A DNA stretch of 64,000 nucleotides from Streptomyces sp. cf386 (GTDB lineage: Bacteria > Actinomycetota > Actinomycetes > Streptomycetales > Streptomycetaceae): the NCBI RefSeq assembly GCF_900103585.1, contig NZ_FNHV01000013.1, forward strand, positions 124,001 through 188,000, written 5' to 3'. The notes below the pieces were generated by a model. The model was given only the letters and a program-made list of their open reading frames with translations. It had not been told where the DNA came from and searched no databases. Below, piece by piece: positions 24,780 to 32,016 of this stretch. Made by a program: the position numbers and the translations under genes. Each line of letters begins with the position of its first letter. Position 1 is the stretch's first letter.

Positions 24780-26111
24780 TCAGACGACTGCGGGCTTCAA
24801 GGTCGCGAGCGCGGGTCCGGCCGGTCGGACGGTGATGCCGTACTGCGCCTTGGCGGGGGTGGAGGAGAACGTCACGGTGTGGGCCGGCAGCAGGTGTTCG
24901 AGCAGGACGGTCGATTCGCGGAGCGCGAACTGGAGACCCAGGCAGGCTCGGGGGCCGATGCCGAAGGGGAGGTATGCGCCCGGGTGGGTGGGACGGCCGC
25001 CCGGAGTGAGGAAGCGCTGCGGGTCGAAGCGCTCCGGGTCCGGCCACAGCTGCGGATCGCGGTGCGTGAGATACGGGCAGACCAGGATGTCGGTGCCTGC
25101 CTCGACGGTGTGGCCGACGAGGGTGTCGTCCTCGGCGGCGTGGCGCGGCAGGAGCCAGGCGGACGGGTAGAGCCGGAGCGTCTCGTGGACCAAGGCCTGG
25201 ATGGCCCGACGGCGTTCCTCCGAGCCTTCCTCGCCGGCGGCCAGTGCCTCCTCGCGGGCGTCGGGGTACTGATCGAGCAGGAGATAGAGCCAGGTCAGGG
25301 TGGTGGCGGTGGTCTCGTGCCCGGCCGCGAGCAACGTGACCAGCTCGTCGCGGATCAGCTGGTCGGTGTACTCGGGGCGCTCGGCGCCGGCGTCGGTCAA
25401 GAGATGCAGCAGGCCCGGGCCGTCGGGCCCGACAGCCCCGCTGCGGGCGGCCTCGATGGCGCGCCCGGCGACCGCGTCGATCCGCGCGAGATCGGCCGCG
25501 ACGGCATCCCGGGCCTTGTCGGCGTCCGCGGGAAGCGTCGGCAGGGCGGCCCCCACTGCTTCCACGGCCTCCAGCTCGTGCGCGGTCTCGTCGTCAAGGG
25601 GGTGCCCGGTGAGGGAGCGCCAGATGGTGTCCAGGGCGAAGCGGTGCATCTCCTTCCCCACATCGAGGCCCTGTCCGGCGCGGGCGTACGCCTCCCAGCG
25701 CCCGGCGGTGGTCCGGGCCGCCTGGGTGATCCGATGTTCGTAGCGGCGCATCCCGGTTCCGGTGAACTGGGACTGAAGCAAACGGCGTTGCCGCTTCCAC
25801 GCCTCACCTGTGGCGGCCAGGAGACCGTCACCGATCAGCAGACGGGCGCGGTGGGAGCGCTTGACGTACCGGTCCGGCCGGAGGGCCAGCACATGCTGGA
25901 TCGCCTGCGGGTCGGTGACGAGTACGGTGAGGCCCGGCCCGAGCCGGAACCCGGCGACACCGCCGGTCTGCTCGCGCACCTGGGCCAGCAGCTCGACCAG
26001 CTCGCCCCCCGCGGAACCCCACCGCTTCACGAGTTCGGGATCGGCGGTGGGGACCGGTCGCTGGGTTCCGGGCACGTGCGGGAGCGAATCGAGGCTGGCT
26101 TCGGCGTCCAT
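24780..26111 (-). CDS. cytochrome P450
   Basis: A 443-residue soluble P450. The oxygen-binding I-helix motif is AGHETT (residues 263-268), the K-helix ExxR is Glu310-Arg313 (ETLRLYP), the WPDPERFDPQRFL meander follows, and the heme thiolate is Cys390 in FGIGPRACLG. The overall pattern (ETLRLYPSAWLLPR, PFGIGPRACLG) resembles class II-like bacterial P450s such as the CYP102/CYP4-type clades. No redox partner gene is adjacent, and the substrate is unknown. No clear ribosome-binding site precedes the ATG; TACAGT lies 7 nt upstream on the coding strand, so the mRNA may be leaderless. Confidence 0.93.
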   Translation of the reverse strand: MDAEASLDSLPHVPGTQRPVPTADPELVKRWGSAGGELVELLAQVREQTGGVAGFRLGPGLTVLVTDPQAIQHVLALRPDRYVKRSHRARLLIGDGLLAATGEAWKRQRRLLQSQFTGTGMRRYEHRITQAARTTAGRWEAYARAGQGLDVGKEMHRFALDTIWRSLTGHPLDDETAHELEAVEAVGAALPTLPADADKARDAVAADLARIDAVAGRAIEAARSGAVGPDGPGLLHLLTDAGAERPEYTDQLIRDELVTLLAAGHETTATTLTWLYLLLDQYPDAREEALAAGEEGSEERRRAIQALVHETLRLYPSAWLLPRHAAEDDTLVGHTVEAGTDILVCPYLTHRDPQLWPDPERFDPQRFLTPGGRPTHPGAYLPFGIGPRACLGLQFALRESTVLLEHLLPAHTVTFSSTPAKAQYGITVRPAGPALATLKPAVV

Positions 26112-26188
26112 GCCGCGAACTGTACGGGAGCAGGCGCCAGTTGGTGGCCGTCCGCTCGGCCGCTGTCACTCTCCGGAGTGGACGGCGG

Positions 26189-26438
26189 CTACTCACCCGA
26201 CGGCGCGGTCAGCGGGACGCCCAATGCCACCGGCGTACCGAAGTTCGGCGTGCCGTCGGCGTTCCACGTGAACTTCTGCGCCCGGGCTGAGCGGTTCATG
26301 TCGCAGCCGCCGCTCGCCGAGCTGTTGGCGTGGTAGACCATCCAGTCCTCGGTCCCGTCCGGCGACTTGAAGAAGCCGTTGTGGCCGGGGCCGTACACGA
26401 CGTTCGCGTTGGACCGCTGGAAGACCGGGTTCGGGACT
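26189..26438 (-). pseudogene. GH43 family arabinosidase, C-terminal remnant
   Basis: About 80 codons of the C-terminal end of a GH43 five-bladed propeller enzyme: VVYGPGHNGFFKSPDGTEDW, MVYHANSSASGGCD and RSARAQKFTWNADGTPNFG, a pattern typical of secreted alpha-L-arabinofuranosidases. The 5' part is missing: coding similarity stops where the IS256-type element begins, and the sequence beyond the element is not GH43. The gene is therefore inactive. Its presence indicates that the locus once also dealt with arabinan side chains. Confidence 0.8.
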
Positions 26439-27816
26439 GGGACTGTAAATCGTTCGGTGTAACTCCCGATCATGGAAGATGCATCGATGACCAGTGAGAA
26501 CGTGTCTGAGCAGGAGACTGTCGAGTCGGCGGCGGCTGTGTCGGCGAAGGCCGTGGACGACCAGCTGATCGACGAGTTGGTGAGCCGTGCCCAGGCCGAG
26601 GGTCTGCAGTTGACCGGTGAGGGCGGGCTGCTGCAGCAGTTGACGAAGCGGCTGCTGGAGTCCGCCCTGGAGGGCGAGATCAGCGATCACCTCGACTATG
26701 ACAAGCACGATCCGGCAGGCAAGGACGGCGGCAACTCCCGTAACGGCAAACGCTCCAAGACCGTGCTGACCGACGTGGGACCGGTGGAGATATCCGTGCC
26801 CCGCGACCGGGACGGCTCCTTCGAACCGAAGATCGTCAAGAAGCGGCAGAAGCGCCTGACCGGCGTCGACGAGATGGTCATCTCGCTGGCCGCGAAGGGC
26901 CTGACCACCGGCGAGGTCCAGGCCCACCTGGCGGAGGTCTATGGCGCCGAGGTCTCCCGGCAGACCATCTCCACGATCACCGACAGGGTCCTCGAGAGCA
27001 TGGCCGAATGGCAGAGCCGACCTCTCGACGCCGTCTATCCGGTGGTCTTCATCGACGCCATCCACGTAAAGATCCGCGACGGCGCGGTCGCCAACCGGCC
27101 CATCTACGTGGTCCTGGCCGTCACCGTCGACGGCCGGCGCGAGATCCTGGGCCTGTGGGCGGGCGACGGCGGCGAGGGTGCCAAGAACTGGCTGCACATC
27201 CTCACCGAGATCAAGAACCGCGGCGTCCATGACATGCTGATGCTGGTCTGCGACGGGCTCAAGGGCCTGCCGGAGGCGGTGGAAACGGTTTGGCCGAGGA
27301 CAATCGTGCAGACCTGCGTGGTGCACCTGCTGCGGAACTCTTTCCGCTATGCCGCCCGCCAGGACTGGGACAAGATCGCCAAGCTTCTCAAGCCTGTCTA
27401 CACAGCGCCGACCGAGGAGGCCGCGCTGGAGCGGTTCGCGGAGTTCGCCGACGCCTGGGGCCGGAAGTATCCGGCGATCGTGAAACTGTGGGAGAACGCG
27501 TGGGAGGAGTTCACCCCGTTCCTGCGGTTCGACACCGAGATCCGCCGCATCGTCTGCACCACCAACGCGATCGAGTCGGTCAACGCGCGCATCCGCCGGG
27601 CGGTCAAGGCCCGCGGACACTTCCCGAATGAGCAGGCCGCGTTGAAGTGCGTCTACATGGCCATCATGTCGCTTGATCCCACCGGCAAAGGCCAGGCCCG
27701 CTGGACCATGCGGTGGAAGACCGCGCTCAACGCCTTCGACATCACCGTCGACGGCCGGCTCTCAGCCGCCCGCCAGTAACCAACCACCCTGGTTACACCG
27801 TTCATTTGACAGACCC
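26439..27816 (+). mobile_element. IS256-family insertion sequence
   Basis: A 1378-bp element holding one transposase gene. Imperfect terminal inverted repeats of about 25 bp lie at 26439-26463 (GGGACTGTAAATCGTTCGGT onward) and 27792-27816 (on the minus strand GGGTCTGTCAAATGAACGGT onward). They share the outer GGG-n-CTGT and the inner CGGTGTAAC. No 8-9 bp target duplication flanks the ends (TCGGGACT on the left, CGACGGAT on the right), which points to a rearrangement after insertion. Confidence 0.85.
26472..27779 (+). CDS. IS256-family transposase
   Basis: A 435-residue mutator-type DDE transposase, full length. The acidic triad is Asp195 (VVFIDAIHVKIRDG), Asp261 (LVCDGLKGLPEA) and Glu368 (TTNAIESVNARIRR), with the family signature CVVHLLRNSFRY between the last two. 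No frameshift or internal stop is seen, so the element may still be mobile. An ATG at 26487 is an alternative start. Confidence 0.96.
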   Translation: MEDASMTSENVSEQETVESAAAVSAKAVDDQLIDELVSRAQAEGLQLTGEGGLLQQLTKRLLESALEGEISDHLDYDKHDPAGKDGGNSRNGKRSKTVLTDVGPVEISVPRDRDGSFEPKIVKKRQKRLTGVDEMVISLAAKGLTTGEVQAHLAEVYGAEVSRQTISTITDRVLESMAEWQSRPLDAVYPVVFIDAIHVKIRDGAVANRPIYVVLAVTVDGRREILGLWAGDGGEGAKNWLHILTEIKNRGVHDMLMLVCDGLKGLPEAVETVWPRTIVQTCVVHLLRNSFRYAARQDWDKIAKLLKPVYTAPTEEAALERFAEFADAWGRKYPAIVKLWENAWEEFTPFLRFDTEIRRIVCTTNAIESVNARIRRAVKARGHFPNEQAALKCVYMAIMSLDPTGKGQARWTMRWKTALNAFDITVDGRLSAARQ

Positions 27817-27903
27817 CGACGGATGGCTGTCCGAGGGCCGCTTCACCCAGTCGGAGTGCGACCGCGTCGTCGCCGCGGCGGTCGGTGCGGATCTGAGGCG
27901 CTG
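27817..27903 (+). pseudogene. short coding remnant to the right of the IS element
   Basis: Directly after the right inverted repeat an open frame reads DGWLSEGRFTQSECDRVVAA and ends at TGA 27903. It looks like the 3' end of a gene cut by the IS-associated rearrangement, and does not resemble the GH43 remnant on the other side. The parent family was not recognised. Confidence 0.3.
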
Positions 27904-27921
27904 AGAGGCAGGGAAAAGGAG

Positions 27922-27951
27922 TTGAGCGAGACGGAGCCCCGTTGCTACGTT
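27922..27951 (+). promoter_or_regulatory. promoter of the leader-GNAT-IF1 unit
   Basis: TTGAGC (27922-27927), an 18-bp spacer and TACGTT (27946-27951). The expected transcript start, around 27957, coincides with the left arm of a 12-bp inverted repeat. Confidence 0.55.
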
Positions 27952-27954
27952 CGT

Positions 27955-28039
27955 GCCGGACCGTGAAGTCGACGTATGGAGGTGAGCCCCCGTGAACACA
28001 GTTACCCGTGGGTGCTCCCTCAACCCGTCACGGTCCGGC
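27955..28039 (+). promoter_or_regulatory. leader RNA stem enclosing a leader ORF
   Basis: GCCGGACCGTGA (27955-27966) and TCACGGTCCGGC (28028-28039) are perfect 12-bp complements separated by 61 nt. The loop contains a strong Shine-Dalgarno sequence and most of a 17-codon ORF; the right arm lies within the last codons of that ORF. A ribosome finishing or stalling on the ORF would disrupt the stem, as in known attenuation leaders. Confidence 0.55.
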
Positions 28040-28045
28040 GGCTGA
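27992..28045 (+). CDS. 17-codon leader peptide candidate
   Basis: GTG start preceded by GGAGGTGAGC with ideal spacing; it would encode MNTVTRGCSLNPSRSGG and then TGA. It ends inside the 3' arm of the leader inverted repeat, 54 nt before the GNAT start. An overlapping 31-codon frame from the ATG at 27976 lacks a ribosome-binding site. Translation is likely on the strength of the Shine-Dalgarno sequence; a regulatory role is inferred. Confidence 0.45.
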   Translation: MNTVTRGCSLNPSRSGG

Positions 28046-28057
28046 CGTTCGGTGTCG

Positions 28058-28088
28058 CCAGGAGCGCCTGAGATCGAGGCACTCCTGG
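28058..28088 (+). promoter_or_regulatory. hairpin abutting the GNAT ribosome-binding site
   Basis: CCAGGAG (28058-28064) pairs with CTCCTGG (28082-28088), with inner CCT/AGG pairs (28067-28069 with 28077-28079). The descending arm shares two bases with the GNAT Shine-Dalgarno GGAGGAG (28087-28093), so folding could limit ribosome access. Confidence 0.5.
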
Positions 28089-28099
28089 AGGAGACTCCG

Positions 28100-28894
28100 A
28101 TGAACACGAAGCCTTTCACATCCGGCCTGAGCGAGAACGCGGTGATGATCACGCGCGTCGCGGGCAGGCAATGGCATGCGCTGGATGACGACCTGGTGGT
28201 CGGCCGCGGGCATGCGCAGCACCGGCCCGACGGACGCTTGTTCGTCAGCATCGACGCCTGGCACGACGCCACCTTCGACCGGCTCGCCGAGGCGATGCTC
28301 GCGGAACTGCCGGCGCCGCTGTACACGGTGGTCGACGAAGCCGACGTCGAGCTGACGGCCGGCTGGCACCGGGCCGGTTTCACGATCCGGCGCCGCGAGT
28401 GGGAGTACGTCGTGCCGACCGACCCACGGGTCACAGGGCTCGACGAACTCCTGCCGCCTTCGGGCATCACCATCGTGCCCGCCGGGCAGGCGGACGAGGG
28501 CCTGCTGCGGGCGGTGGACCGCGCGATCCGTGACGAAGTCGAGGCGGCCGTCGGGTGGTGGCAGTCGATGCCCGCAGAGGTGATTCCCCGCGCCGAAGAC
28601 GACACCATCGTCGACCCGTCGACATACGCGGTGGCCGCGGCGCCGGACCGCTACCTGGGTCTGATCCGCGTGGTGACGGCGATCCGGCCGCGCATCGGAC
28701 TGGTCGCGGTCCGGGCCGGCGAGCAGCGCCGCGGCATCGCGCGGGCGCTGCTGGCCCACGCCCTGGGGACGCTGCACCGCTCCGGGTTCGCCGAGGCCTG
28801 GACCGAGGTCCAGGAGTCCAACAGAGCAGCCTCGGCGCTGTTCGAGGGCATCGGCGCCCGGCCGATGAGCAGCAACCTGGAGCTGGTGCGATGA
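28100..28894 (+). CDS. GNAT family N-acetyltransferase
   Basis: A 264-residue protein. The C-terminal half is a recognisable GNAT domain: LGLIRVVTAIRPRIGLVAV, then the acetyl-CoA motif RAGEQRRGIARALLAHAL and EAWTEVQESNRAASALFEGI. The N-terminal half may be a degenerate GNAT repeat. Substrate unknown. The ATG at 28100 follows GGAGGAG; it is preferred over an upstream in-frame GTG-type start because it restores normal spacing. Its stop overlaps the IF-1 start by four bases (ATGA), so the two proteins are made in a coupled way, behind a structured leader. Confidence 0.85.
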   Translation: MNTKPFTSGLSENAVMITRVAGRQWHALDDDLVVGRGHAQHRPDGRLFVSIDAWHDATFDRLAEAMLAELPAPLYTVVDEADVELTAGWHRAGFTIRRREWEYVVPTDPRVTGLDELLPPSGITIVPAGQADEGLLRAVDRAIRDEVEAAVGWWQSMPAEVIPRAEDDTIVDPSTYAVAAAPDRYLGLIRVVTAIRPRIGLVAVRAGEQRRGIARALLAHALGTLHRSGFAEAWTEVQESNRAASALFEGIGARPMSSNLELVR

Positions 28895-29115
28895 CGAAGA
28901 ACAAGAACGTCATCGAAGTCGAGGGCAAGGTCGTCGAGTGCCTGCGCAGCGCCATGTTCACCGTGGAGCTCGAGAACGGCCACCAGGTGCTCGCGCACAT
29001 CAGCGGGAAGATCCGCAAGAACTACATCAAGATCGTGCTGGAGGACCGGGTGCTGGTGGAACTCCCGCCGTACGACCTGACGCGTGGCCGGATCGTGTTC
29101 CGGTACCGGAACTAG
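28891..29115 (+). CDS. infA: translation initiation factor IF-1 paralogue
   Basis: A 74-residue S1/OB-fold protein with the complete IF-1 pattern: VIEVEGKVVECLRSAMFTVE, LENGHQVLAHISGKIRKNYI and LPPYDLTRGRIVFRY. The usual actinobacterial infA starts MAKKxGxIEIEG and lies in the ribosomal protein cluster. This copy begins MTKNKNVIEVEG and is translationally coupled to an acetyltransferase, so it is most likely a second, accessory IF-1. A hairpin terminator follows about 37 bp downstream. Confidence 0.92.
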   Translation: MTKNKNVIEVEGKVVECLRSAMFTVELENGHQVLAHISGKIRKNYIKIVLEDRVLVELPPYDLTRGRIVFRYRN

Positions 29116-29152
29116 CGGCGGTCGACACCTTCCGCGGTAGGTGATCCTGGGG

Positions 29153-29181
29153 CCCCGGTCATGGCGTTTCCGTGACCGGGG
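29153..29181 (+). terminator. hairpin terminator after the IF-1 paralogue
   Basis: Perfect 9-bp stem CCCCGGTCA (29153-29161) with TGACCGGGG (29173-29181) and 11-nt loop; no T-tract. Confidence 0.7.
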
Positions 29182-29295
29182 AGTCCGCGTTCGCAGCCTG
29201 GTTGTCAGTGGTCAATGTGATCATTGCGTCTCCGGTCCCCCCGTATGCACCGGGACCGGGACCGCGGGACAACGGAGACCACCGAGGAAGGCGTC

Positions 29296-30507
29296 ATGAC
29301 CGATTTGTACGGCGTACGGGTGTTGGCGGTCGATCTGCCGAGCCGCCGCATTCGACTGCGCTCCACCGTCGTCTACTACGACACCGGCTCGCACGCCCCG
29401 TTGACCGACGATGCCAGCTTTTTCCTCCGCGTCTTCGGCGATTCCGCGGACGATGCGCCGCTGGGTGACGTGATGACACGGGATCAGCGCCTTGACGAGG
29501 CCTGGGTGGACGCCAACACCCGGTGGTTCATCGAGAGTGTGGAGCGAATCGCGACGCGTAACTACCCCCTCACGGATGAGGAGGTCGATGAGCTGCTGGA
29601 TGATGAGGATCGCGTCAGCTTTCCCTGGGAGGAAGAGCCCCGGTTCGACGAGTTGCCCCCGGAGGTCGCCGCCGAACTCGTCCTCAGCGAGGAGACAAAT
29701 GTTGGGGCCGACTACGACGTAGTGGTCACCGACCCCCGGTGGATCGAGCACCTGACGGTCGGCGACTGGTGGCGAACCACCGCTTACCCCACTCACGCCG
29801 ACCGGCTGCTCCCCGGCGAGGCCACCGCGATACCCGACCTGCGCCACCCCGTGGCCGTCCTGAAGCCCTTCAGCAGGGAAGACGAGCCTCGCCATCTGGC
29901 GTTCTCCGACGACGGCCGCTTCCTCGCCGTCAACAGCGAGGGAGGGGAGCTGGTGGTGTACGACGCCACCAGCTGGCGTGAATGCTTCCGTGCTCGCGCC
30001 GACAACTCCTTCTCGTCTTGGCTGATGTGGGTGCCCGGCGAGCCGGTGATCACACTCCGTCATCACGAGGAACCCCGCCCACAGTTGGCATACGACGTGG
30101 TGCGAGGCACTCCGGTCGAGGCACCCCCACAGTCGGGCAGGTCGCGCTCAGTGATTGACCCGGCGGACGGTCGCACCCTGGAGGTGATCGAGAACGACGA
30201 CATCAAGATCCGCTCCTTGAAGGTGAGCCCCGGCGGCGACTATCTGGCAATCTCGGGAGAGTCACCGGGGAAACTGGAGGTGATCATCCAACGGGTCAGT
30301 GACCACCAGGTCGTCACCCGTCACGCGATCGGCCGGGGCTGGTACCCGTTGCAGACCTATGAAATGGCGTGGTCACCCGACGGCCAGTGGCTGGCCGCCC
30401 ACCTGACCGTGGTGGAAGTGAACAGTGGCTGGGAGCCGATGGGCGGTGAGACCCACATCTTCCGCGTGGGTCTCCCCACTGAACCGGCGGTCCCCGGGCC
30501 GGAGTGA
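29296..30507 (+). CDS. hypothetical protein with C-terminal WD40-like repeats
   Basis: A 403-residue protein with no signal peptide or membrane segment. The first 200 residues are acidic (DEEVDELLDDEDRVSFPWEE) and not recognised. The rest has beta-propeller-like repeats: PRHLAFSDDGRFLAVNSEGG, LKVSPGGDYLAISGESPGK and YEMAWSPDGQWLAAHLTVVE, the S/G-P/D-DG-x-x-L/I-A pattern of WD40/YVTN-type blades. The ATG at 29296 follows GAGGAAGG. The codon use is a little less GC-biased than in neighbouring genes. No function is assigned. Confidence 0.7.
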   Translation: MTDLYGVRVLAVDLPSRRIRLRSTVVYYDTGSHAPLTDDASFFLRVFGDSADDAPLGDVMTRDQRLDEAWVDANTRWFIESVERIATRNYPLTDEEVDELLDDEDRVSFPWEEEPRFDELPPEVAAELVLSEETNVGADYDVVVTDPRWIEHLTVGDWWRTTAYPTHADRLLPGEATAIPDLRHPVAVLKPFSREDEPRHLAFSDDGRFLAVNSEGGELVVYDATSWRECFRARADNSFSSWLMWVPGEPVITLRHHEEPRPQLAYDVVRGTPVEAPPQSGRSRSVIDPADGRTLEVIENDDIKIRSLKVSPGGDYLAISGESPGKLEVIIQRVSDHQVVTRHAIGRGWYPLQTYEMAWSPDGQWLAAHLTVVEVNSGWEPMGGETHIFRVGLPTEPAVPGPE

Positions 30508-30561
30508 CAGACCCGTCAGTATTCGCTTTGTGCCCCGCGAAAGATGTCCTACCGTGCCCCC

Positions 30562-31095
30562 GTGACGACTCAGGTGATCATCCTCAACGGCGGCTCCAGC
30601 TCGGGGAAGTCCGGGATCGTACGGTGTCTGCAGGAGGTACTGCCGGATCCGTGGCTGGCGTTCGGGTGTGACTCGCTGGTCGACGCCATGCCCGCGAAGA
30701 TGCAGGCGTCGGACGCGGGGATCGTGTTCGCGGCGGACGGGACGGTGAACGTCGGGCCCGACTTCATGGCCCTGCAGGCGGCCTGGGTGGAGGGCGTCGT
30801 CGCGATGGCACAAGCCGGAGCCAGGATCATCATCGACGACGTCTTCCTGGGTGGAGCGGGGTCGCAGCAGCGGTGGCAGAAGGCCCTGGGCGGTCTGACC
30901 GTGCTGTGGGTCGGCGTCCGATGCGACAGTGCGGTCGCCGCGGGCCGCGAGATCGCACGGGGCGATCGGGTCCAGGGGATGGCAGCGTCGCAGGCGGAGG
31001 TCGTGCACGAGGGAGTGTCCTACGACCTGGAGGTGGACACCACCCACACCGAGTCCCTGGTCTGCGCCCGAACCATTTCCGCACACGTCGACTGA
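30562..31095 (+). CDS. chloramphenicol phosphotransferase-like protein
   Basis: A 177-residue P-loop kinase closely resembling chloramphenicol 3-O-phosphotransferase (CPT) of Streptomyces venezuelae (178 residues). It has Walker A GGSSSGKS (residues 10-17), the catalytic Asp37 in FGCDSL, the segment GARIIIDDVFLGG, VGVRCDSAVAAGRE and the C-terminal VHEGVSYDLEVDTTHTES. CPT protects the producer by phosphorylating the C-3 hydroxyl of chloramphenicol. The GTG at 30562 aligns with the CPT start as I recall it; an ATG at 30544 is an alternative. No chloramphenicol biosynthesis genes are visible here. Confidence 0.88.
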   Translation: MTTQVIILNGGSSSGKSGIVRCLQEVLPDPWLAFGCDSLVDAMPAKMQASDAGIVFAADGTVNVGPDFMALQAAWVEGVVAMAQAGARIIIDDVFLGGAGSQQRWQKALGGLTVLWVGVRCDSAVAAGREIARGDRVQGMAASQAEVVHEGVSYDLEVDTTHTESLVCARTISAHVD

Positions 31096-31112
31096 CCTGT
31101 TCCGCCTCCGGA

Positions 31113-32012
31113 TCAACCGGACGCACCCGGTACGACGACGGCGGAGCCGGTCCCCTCATGGTGCCGCCCCATCGGCACCACCATCGGCGTCCCGCTCACC
31201 GGATCCTCGCCGACCACGCACCGCAGCCCGAAGACCTCCTCCACCGTCGCCGCGGTGACGACCTCGGTCGGAGTACCCTCCGCCACGACGCGGCCCGCCT
31301 TCATGGCGACGACGTGATCGGCGTACCGGCAGGCCTGGTTGAGATCGTGCAGGACCATCACTACGGTGCGGCCCTGCTGCCGGTTCAGGTCGGTGATCAG
31401 GTCGAGGACGTCGATCTGATGGGCGAGGTCGAGATACGTCGTCGGCTCGTCCAGCAGCATCACCGGCGTACCCTGCGCCACCGCCATGGCGATCCAGGCG
31501 CGCTGCCGCTGCCCACCGGAGAGTTCGTCGACGGCCCGATGGGCGAGGTCGGTCATCGCGGTGGCGCTGAGCGCCTCGTGCACGGCCTGCTCGTCGGCGG
31601 CGGACCACTGCCGCCACCACGTCTGGTGGGGTGAGCGGCCACGTCCGACCAGGTCGATGACGGTCAGCCCCTCGGGAGCCACCGGCGACTGCGGCAGGAT
31701 GCCGATCCGCTGTGCCAGGGCCCGGGTCGGGATGGAGTGGATGGAGCGTCCGTCCAGGTGGACGGCACCGCCCTTGGGGGCCAGCAACCGGGCCAGCGCC
31801 CGCAGCAGGGTGGACTTGCCGCACGCGTTCGCGCCGACGATCACCGTGATGCGGCCGGCGGGCACGGCCAGGTCGAGGCCGTCGACGACGACCCGGTCGT
31901 CGTACGCCAGCCGCAGGCCCTCGGCGCGCAGATCGGGGGCGTCGCCGGCACCGCCGTATGCCGTCTCGTCCTTCGACGACTCGGACTTCGACCACGGGGA
32001 CTTCGATGACAC
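31113..32012 (-). CDS. iron-siderophore ABC transporter ATP-binding protein
   Basis: A 299-residue FecE/FepC-type ATPase: Walker A GANACGKST, Q-loop LPQSPV, signature LSGGQRQRAWIA, Walker B VMLLDEPTTYLD and the switch His in LHDLNQA. The first 40 residues form a Ser/Lys/Glu-rich extension. The GTG at 32012 is chosen: AGGAGG stands 8 nt upstream and it starts 4 nt after the permease stop. Last gene of the siderophore operon. Confidence 0.94.
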   Translation of the reverse strand: MSSKSPWSKSESSKDETAYGGAGDAPDLRAEGLRLAYDDRVVVDGLDLAVPAGRITVIVGANACGKSTLLRALARLLAPKGGAVHLDGRSIHSIPTRALAQRIGILPQSPVAPEGLTVIDLVGRGRSPHQTWWRQWSAADEQAVHEALSATAMTDLAHRAVDELSGGQRQRAWIAMAVAQGTPVMLLDEPTTYLDLAHQIDVLDLITDLNRQQGRTVVMVLHDLNQACRYADHVVAMKAGRVVAEGTPTEVVTAATVEEVFGLRCVVGEDPVSGTPMVVPMGRHHEGTGSAVVVPGASG

Positions 32013-32016
32013 TTCT

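Noticed and set aside
27976..28071. 31-codon ORF starting at ATG in the GNAT leader
   Set aside because: No Shine-Dalgarno sequence upstream; the overlapping 17-codon ORF at 27992 has a near-perfect one.
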